DNA from: Dictyocoela muelleri | Lineage: Eukaryota; Microsporidia | NCBI GenBank assembly: GCA_016256075.1 | Contig: SDVU01000751.1 | Span: forward strand, 1 to 10,869 | Direction of reading: 5' to 3' | Length of the DNA stretch: 10,869 bases | The notes under the pieces: generated by a model | What the model saw: only the letters and a program-made list of their open reading frames with translations | What the model was told of the DNA's origin: nothing | Database searches by the model: none | Translations under genes and position numbers: made by a program | Shown: positions 7,215-10,869 of the stretch, piece after piece | Layout of the letters: every line of letters starts with the position of its first letter | Position numbering within the stretch: position 1 is the first letter of the stretch

Positions 7215-7500
7215 CGTTGCATTTTTATATATTTGCATTTTTATATCGTTGCATTAATATATCGTTGTATTATTATATCGTTGCATTATTATATCGTTGC
7301 ATTATTATATTGTTGCATTATTGTATCGTTGCATTATTATATTGTTGCATTATTGTATCATTGCATTATTGTATCATTGCATTATTGTATCATTGCATTA
7401 TTGTATCATTGCATTATTATATTGTTGCATTATTATATCGTTGCATTATTACATTGACTTTGTTGATTTATTATGTTTCCCTCAGTGCATTATTATATTC
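7215..7500. repeat. Block B: 16-bp minisatellite (GTTGCATTATTATATC)
   Basis: About 15 tandem copies with small A/G and C/T variations run to about 7452, followed by two diverged copies to 7500. Because 16 is not a multiple of three and the unit lacks stop codons, three overlapping frames stay open for 48-nt repeats (IIALLYHC-like peptides). These are repeat artefacts. Inverted counterparts lie at 9091-9320. Confidence 0.92.
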
Positions 7501-7516
7501 TACTAGTTGCAATACA

Positions 7517-7752
7517 GGTTATTCAAAGTTATAGACCCGATATATAAAATTTATAGATTTGTTTCTTTCAAAGCTATAGACCCATTTCTTTAAAAATTAT
7601 AGGCCCATTTCTTTCAATCTTAACGACCCATTTCTTTCAAAGTTATCGACCTATTTTTTCAAAGTTATAGGCACGTTTATTTCAGACTTATGTCCTATTT
7701 TGCCTAGTTATAGATAATACGCGGAAATTCGCATCAATTAATTATTATTAAA
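7517..7752. repeat. Block C: 23-24 bp repeat (CAAAGTTATAGACCCATTTCTTT)
   Basis: About eight diverged copies share the core AGTTATAGRCCCATTTCTTT. The last part (7659-7752) changes into a unique segment, GTTATAGATAAT...ATCAATTAATTATT, which is found inverted at 8975-9063 at the equivalent position of the right arm. Confidence 0.85.
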
Positions 7753-7760
7753 CATATTTT

Positions 7761-8290
7761 TTTAACCCTTCTCTTTAACCCTTATGTTTTAACCCTTATT
7801 TTTTAACCCTTATTTTTTAAACCTTACTTTTTAAACTATTTTTAGCCCATATTTTCTATCCCATATTTTTAGCCCCCATTTTTAGCTCTAATTTTTTATC
7901 CCTAATTTTTAACCCGATTTTTTTAGCCCTTATTTTTTATCCCATATTTTTTAATTCTAATTTTTTAAACCTAATTTTTAACCCGATTTTTTAGCCCTTA
8001 TTTTTCACCCTTTTTTTAGTATTATTTAAACCTTATTTTTTAACACTTATTTTTTAACATCATTTTTTCCTTATATTTTAGTCACCATTTTTAACCCTTA
8101 TTTTTAACCCCATTTTTAACCCTATTTTTTTAGCCTTCTTTTTTTCTCTTATATTTTAGCACTCATTTTTAACTCCCTTATTAAAAACCTTTTTTTAGCC
8201 CTATTTTTTACTAATTTTTTTAGTCCTACATCTTTCAGCCCTTATTACCCTTATTTTTAACATTCATCGTTTTACCATTTATTTTAAAAC
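7761..8290. repeat. Block D: degenerate ~13-bp repeat TTTTTAACCCTTA, left arm
   Basis: Some forty degenerate units of TTTTTAACCCTTA fill this block; variants end in AGCCC, ATCCC or ACCTTA. The unit contains TTAACCCTTA, identical to the first ten bases of the TTAA-plus-terminal-repeat sequence. No coding region is present. Confidence 0.88.
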
Positions 8291-8307
8291 TTTTTTTAGA
8301 CAATGAG

Positions 8308-8979
8308 GTTTAAAATATAAGGGTTAAAAATATGATGTAAAAAAAGAGGTGTAAAAAATATGGACTAAAATGTAAGGTCTAAAATATGAGAGCTAAAATA
8401 TAAGGGCTAAAAAATGAAGTTTAAAAATAGGGGGGTTAAAAATAAGACTTAAATGGAGTAATAAATAAGGGATAAACATATGCGTTAAAAATAATAGTTT
8501 AAAATGAGGGTAAAAAATGAGGGTTAAAAATGATGGCTGAAATATAGGGGTTAAAAATAAGGGTTAAAATATAAGGGTTAAAAAAACGGCTAAAATATGA
8601 GGGCTAAAATATCTGGGTTGAAAAAATATGGGTTAAAAAAATAAGGGTTTAAAAATTTTGCTTAAAAATAAGAGTAAAAAAATTATGGTTTAATATAAAG
8701 GCTAAATAATAAGGGCTAATATATGAGGGCTAAAATATGAGGGCTAAAATATAAGGGTTAAAAAATGAGGGTTAAAAATGAGGGTTGAAAAATAAGATTT
8801 AAAATGGAAGCTAATAAATAATGTTTAAAAAATAGGGTTTGAAAATAAGGGTTAATCTGGGTTTAAAATGAGGGTTATAAATGAAGTTTATAATATAAGG
8901 GTTGAAATATAAGGGTTGAAATAGAAGGGTTAAAAATAAGAGTTGAAAAATAAAGGTGAAAAAATAAGGATTAAAAATA
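8308..8979. repeat. Block D': inverted ~13-bp repeat TAAGGGTTAAAAA, right arm
   Basis: This is the reverse complement of block D, with about fifty degenerate units of the type ATAAGGGTTAAAA, ATGAGGGCTAAAA and ATGAGGGTTAAAAA. It starts within 17 bp of the end of block D, making the palindrome centre. It is slightly longer than D (about 670 against 530 bp). Confidence 0.88.
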
Positions 8980-9000
8980 ATTTATTGATACAAAATTTTC

Positions 9001-9090
9001 AGATTATCTATAACTCTGGAGAATGGGTCTATAAGTCTGAAGGAAAAGTGCCTATAACTTTGAACGAATTGTGTCTATAATTTGTAAAAA
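9001..9090. repeat. Block C': inverted copies of block C
   Basis: About four units with TCTATAACTTTGAA or GGGTCTATAAGTCTGAAGG are reverse complements of block C units. The segment from 8975 to 9063 is collinear with inverted 7659-7752. Confidence 0.82.
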
Positions 9091-9320
9091 CCCTCATTGC
9101 AACAAGGGGATATCATGATGCGACAAGGTGGATATAATAATCCAATGAGGGAAATATAATAATGAAACGACTGAAATGAAAATAGCCTCTATAAAAATGA
9201 AAACAGTCATCTATAAAAATGAAACGAGTCATTTATAAAAATGAAAAGAGTCATCTATAAAATGCAAAGAATTGTCTATAATATGAAAAGAGTTATTTAT
9301 AAAAATGAAAAGGTCCGTAA
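9091..9320. repeat. Block B': inverted B-like repeats, changing to a 22-bp unit
   Basis: The inner part (9091-9180) holds inverted 16-bp-type units, including ATATAATAATCCAATGAGGG (9132-9151). The outer part is a distinct 21-22 bp tandem repeat, CTATAAAAATGAAAAGAGTCAT, with six copies at 9189-9317. That unit looks like a longer derivative of the B unit that was amplified on this arm only. Confidence 0.82.
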
Positions 9321-9562
9321 AGTGTTTTTAACAATTATTAATTATTCTTAAAAAACCTGTAATTAATTTTGAAAATATTTTTTTCAAAAATAATTTCGAG
9401 TTTTTACAAATAATAAATAATTTTATGAGAAACAATCAATTTTTTTTAAAAAACATTGAAAAATATTTTAATTTTTTTTAAAAAAAATTTAAAAAAATTT
9501 CGAGAAGTGTTCTCAAAAAAATTTAAAAAAAAATTTAAAAATGACCACTATTATTTTGGTCA
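9321..9562. other. AT-rich segment unique to the right arm
   Basis: This stretch of mostly A and T tracts has no mirror in the left arm, where block A stands instead. It contains GAGAAGTGTTCTC (a small hairpin near 9501) flanked by AAATTTAAAAAAA tracts. At the end is the TGACCA/TGGTCA dyad beside the terminal repeat. No gene. Confidence 0.6.
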
Positions 9563-9580
9563 AAATCGTTTAAGGGTTAA
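9563..9580 (-). repeat. Right TTAA plus terminal repeat of palindromic element
   Basis: This is the exact reverse complement of 6903-6920. Just inside it lies a TGACCA...TGGTCA dyad (9542-9562). It occupies the same place that the ACACATATATGTGT dyad holds at the left end, so each end carries a different subterminal palindrome. Confidence 0.75.
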
Positions 9581-9719
9581 TAATTTATTGTCTTTTTATA
9601 AGAAAATCTAAGAATCTCTGGTGATTGTTCATTTAAAGAGCTACATTTTTTTGAAAAAATTTGGCCTTTTAAATGAAGAAAAGCAAAAAAGAAAAAAGAT
9701 TATTTTTCAACCATGACTT

Positions 9720-10511
9720 AATCGGAAGTTTGTCCTCTTGTAAACAGGAAATGGTAGAAGAGGGTATTTTTACGGAAGAAAAACTATGTTGATTCTGTAA
9801 AAAAGATCCTTCTGCTCTTTTTATAAAAAGACATTGAAAACACTAGAATTATTTACAGGTGTACGACCAGGGTTATCAGAAAAGAGAATCGTTATATAAG
9901 GGTAATACGTTCTTAAAACGATATTTTTTTATTATATATCTAATTTTGATAAAATCAAGCTACAATCAAATAAAGTTGCTAACTGGTGTCGCTTCTCCAA
10001 CAATTGAAAATGGTAAGAAACTAATCCGTGAAATCTGATAAAAACATAATTAGAAAACATTTTTATAAGAGGTTTATGTGTTAAAATTGAAATTAGCGAA
10101 ACTGTTCTTTGACGTGGAGATATTATTAGAAACCCAACCTCTATAGATGCTCAATAAAGGACACTGTGTGGATTATAGGAGTTATTGATAGTAATCAAAA
10201 AGGTAATTTTTATCTTAAAAGAGTATAAAACATACTAATTTCAACTATTTTTAATGCATTAAAAGGTAAGGTTGGTGTTGGATCAATTTTGAAAAGCGCT
10301 TGTCATCCAAGCACCCGGTGTATCAGAAATATTATCACTTATACATGAGGTCATAAATCATTCAACAGGTTTTATAAATGAAGATGGAATACACATAAAA
10401 AATATTGGAAACTTGTGATCGTGCATGAAATCGAAAATGACGGGGCTAAATGGTGTGAAGTGAGAAGAAACCGATATTTGGCTTGAATATTTTATGTTTA
10501 ATAAAAAATAA
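9720..10511 (+). pseudogene. Merlin-family (IS1595/ISXO2-type) transposase, copy 3, heavily decayed
   Basis: Fragments in three plus-strand frames keep the Merlin order. First, EEGIFTEEKLC*FCKK (zinc-ribbon start, about 9755-9800); then IIYRCTTR (about 9850) and SLYKGNTFLKRYFF (9890-9930). The first catalytic region reads VKIEISETVL, with Ser where Asp is expected (about 10090-10110), followed by RGDIIRNPTSIDAQ. VWIIGVIDSNQKGNFYLKRV follows, then a poorly kept second-Asp region in which KSACHPS replaces xTDxHPS. The third region, EVINHSTGFINEDGIHIKNI, is close to the family's VNHS...HTNxIE pattern, then NL*SCMKSKM. The stop is TAA at 10509-10511; the start is uncertain and the N-terminus may reach back to about 9640. 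There are several frameshifts and TAA, TAG and TGA stops. It is more diverged than copies 1 and 2, so it represents a separate, probably older family. No terminal repeats were found. Confidence 0.8.
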
Positions 10512-10869
10512 ATTGATAAAACTTTTCCATAAACAGTCAAAATTATTTTTTATAGATAATTGAAACTATTTTAATTCATTTGTTTATTTTTTTATAAAAT
10601 ACGTTCAGATTACGGACAACATTCGATTTTACAAGCCCTCTCCTTTGAACTTGTATGTATCTTTTTAAATAAACAAGCACGGAATCTCTGAGAATTTATA
10701 AATTTGAAAGTCTTTAATATATCTCATAAAACTAATAAAAGTCTTGGCTAACAAAAAAATTTTATTAATATCTCGGTTCCCGGATACTTAATCCCCCCAA
10801 CAAAAAAAAATAAAAATAACCCTTATGGTCGTGACAAAAAAAATAAAATCATTAATTTTAAAAAATTTT
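10512..10869. other. AT-rich spacer without a gene
   Basis: No coding region or RNA gene is seen. A CCCCCC run followed by A-tracts at 10793-10815 mirrors, in inverted orientation, the T-run/G-run junction at 6641-6661. TATGGTCGTGAC near 10825 echoes the A-box-like TGTGGTCGTGTG at 3789-3800. The echo is too short to call a repeat family. Confidence 0.45.

Larger units (their letters stand above)
6907..9576. mobile_element. 2.67-kb palindromic element with piggyBac-like ends, built of mirrored minisatellites
   Basis: TTAA at 6903-6906 is followed by CCCTTAAACGATTT. At the other side AAATCGTTTAAGGG (9563-9576) is followed by TTAA (9577-9580). The 14-bp ends are exact inverted copies. TTAA target duplication with CCC...GGG ends is the known signature of the piggyBac superfamily. 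The interior is an imperfect palindrome centred near 8299 (ATTTTAAAAC at 8281-8290 faces GTTTAAAAT at 8308-8316). It consists of minisatellite blocks A, B, C, D on the left and D', C', B' on the right. Unique junctions prove the mirror: 7476-7498 matches inverted 9132-9154 at 21 of 23, and 7659-7752 aligns with inverted 8975-9063. No transposase is encoded, so it is non-autonomous. Whether it moved as one unit or grew in place by inverted duplication is not settled. The piggyBac assignment rests on the ends only. Confidence 0.65.

Noticed and set aside
6921-7460. CRISPR-like array
   Set aside because: Blocks A and B are plain tandem repeats with no unique spacers of constant length, in a eukaryotic transposon context, and no cas genes are present.
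7137-7534. Three overlapping open reading frames with repetitive IIALLYHC-like peptides
   Set aside because: They arise because the 16-bp unit has no stop codon in any frame and shifts frame each copy. No protein family character and no start context.
7761-8979. Telomere or subtelomere made of TAAGGGTTA-type repeats
   Set aside because: The units are degenerate, about 13 bp long, occur in both orientations around a centre, and non-repeat sequence lies on both sides. A telomere would be uniform and one-directional.
9784-10460. UGA recoded as tryptophan, because TGA falls at a conserved Trp position (NL*SC) in Merlin copy 3
   Set aside because: Copy 1 uses TGG at the same position. Copy 3 also has TAA and TAG stops and several frameshifts, so simple G-to-A decay is enough.
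10358-10540. A 60-codon minus-strand open frame
   Set aside because: Antisense to the C-terminal part of Merlin copy 3.

Overview
The window is very AT-rich eukaryotic DNA with no intact host gene. It is a graveyard of DNA transposons, foldback or MITE-like inverted repeats and minisatellites. Three decayed Merlin (IS1595/ISXO2-type) transposases, one pogo/Tigger-type element and one piggyBac-like non-autonomous element sit together in strongly A+T-biased DNA. That mix would fit a large, repeat-laden microsporidian genome or another AT-rich eukaryote. The assignment is an inference from element content and composition; no host gene is present to confirm it.

Layout, left to right. Positions 1-78 are a 7-bp satellite. 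It abuts a decayed Merlin transposase on the minus strand (79-1005), followed by a 48-bp near-perfect palindrome (1036-1083). A dispersed repeat with a tRNA-like box B (1411-1460) and a T-rich tract precede a complete pogo/Tigger-type element (1650-3519). That element has 25-bp terminal inverted repeats, TA target duplications, subterminal ATGAAC repeats and a broken transposase. A second copy of the box-B repeat (3565-3615), a tRNA-like fragment (3791-3848) and a C-run/G-run inverted repeat (4062-4166) lead to a second Merlin pseudogene on the minus strand (4203-5119). Then come a hairpin, a 0.7-kb inverted-repeat element (5459-6171) and a roughly 139-bp MITE-like inverted repeat (6654-6792).

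The most striking object is a 2.67-kb imperfect palindrome (6907-9576). It is bounded on both sides by TTAA and by an exact 14-bp inverted terminal repeat, CCCTTAAACGATTT, which is the signature of piggyBac-superfamily insertions. Its interior is a ladder of four minisatellite families in the order A-B-C-D, then D'-C'-B' in reverse complement. The arms are clearly homologous but well diverged. A third Merlin pseudogene (about 9720-10511, plus strand) lies just outside its right end. Nothing recognisable occupies 10512-10869.

There is no operon or pathway to describe. The transposase genes are all inactivated, and the non-autonomous elements would have depended on transposases encoded elsewhere.
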